A DNA stretch of 5,126 nucleotides from contig CATIYQ010000134.1 in NCBI GenBank assembly GCA_949739465.1, forward strand, positions 1 to 5,126, in the 5' to 3' direction. The translations under genes and the position numbers were made by a program. This stretch comes from an uncultured Peptococcaceae bacterium (GTDB lineage Bacteria; Bacillota; Dehalobacteriia; UBA4068; JAAVYR01). Positions 5,053-5,126 of the stretch are shown piece after piece. Positions within the stretch are counted from its first letter, which is position 1. Each line of letters begins with the position of its first letter. The notes beneath the pieces are model-generated. The model was not told the origin of the DNA. It did not search any database and saw only the letters and a list, made by a program, of their open reading frames with translations.

Positions 5053-5126
5053 ATGGCAATTCCTTTTTTAACGGAAGAAAACGCGTTGGATTTCTTAGCC
5101 AAGCAAGAAAAACCGGTGTTGGTAGA
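5053..5126 (+). CDS. trxA: Probable thioredoxin, N-terminal fragment cut by the window edge
   Basis: Only 24 codons and two further bases are present: MAIPFLTEENALDFLAKQEK, then PVLV, then GA-. This matches the first beta strand, first helix and KPVLVDFWA entry strand of bacterial thioredoxins, which comes just before the WCGPC redox motif. That motif lies beyond the window, so the disulfide-reductase role is inferred from the N-terminus alone. The start is firm: AGGAGGA (5040-5046) lies 6 bases upstream of the ATG. A thioredoxin-fold relative (for example a fused or atypical thioredoxin) is the main alternative. The gene follows the XRE-family gene by 88 bp on the same strand, and its leader holds a strong hairpin. 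Confidence 0.68.
   Translation, partial: MAIPFLTEENALDFLAKQEKPVLV

Overview
The window looks like an ordinary chromosomal segment of a low-to-mid-GC Bacillota (Firmicutes) bacterium. The main clues are strong purine-rich Shine-Dalgarno sites (AAGGAGG, AGGAGGGG, AGGAGGA), promoters with clear -35/-10 boxes, a diderm-independent lipoprotein signal, and best-recognised families that are common in anaerobic Bacillota. A Negativicutes-type anaerobe is possible, but this is only an impression. I see no mobile element, phage gene, CRISPR array, tRNA or rRNA.

Layout. On the minus strand, from 1513 down past the left edge, lies a TAXI-type TRAP transporter operon. It has a complete lipoprotein solute-binding protein (476-1513), then the first 96 codons of the fused membrane permease (1-290), which runs off the window. 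Diverging from it on the plus strand is a cytoplasmic gamma-glutamyltransferase-like Ntn-hydrolase of the YwrD type (1753-3369), closed by an AT-rich stem-loop terminator. The two divergent transcripts have promoters whose -35 boxes are only 25 bp apart. Next on the plus strand is a probable two-gene operon: the tRNA m6t6A37 methyltransferase TrmO (3518-4237) and, 16 bp later, an XRE-family regulator with four predicted membrane helices (4254-4964). The window ends in the first 24 codons of a probable thioredoxin (5053-5126).

How the genes may work together. TAXI binding proteins take up small carboxylates or amino acids, and the best-characterised one (Thermus) binds glutamate/glutamine. A divergently transcribed gamma-glutamyl-cleaving enzyme next door fits a peptide or amino-acid scavenging theme, but that link is inference. 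The trmO-regulator pair and the thioredoxin are housekeeping or sensing functions with no obvious tie to the transporter.

No new multi-gene system is evident. The least ordinary signals are non-coding. A long imperfect hairpin (17 pairs) covers the thioredoxin leader and buries its Shine-Dalgarno site. A perfect 9-bp hairpin overlaps the permease Shine-Dalgarno site. Two mutually exclusive hairpins sit in front of trmO. On the protein side, the GGT-like enzyme seems to lack the arginine that classical GGTs use to hold the gamma-glutamyl substrate.
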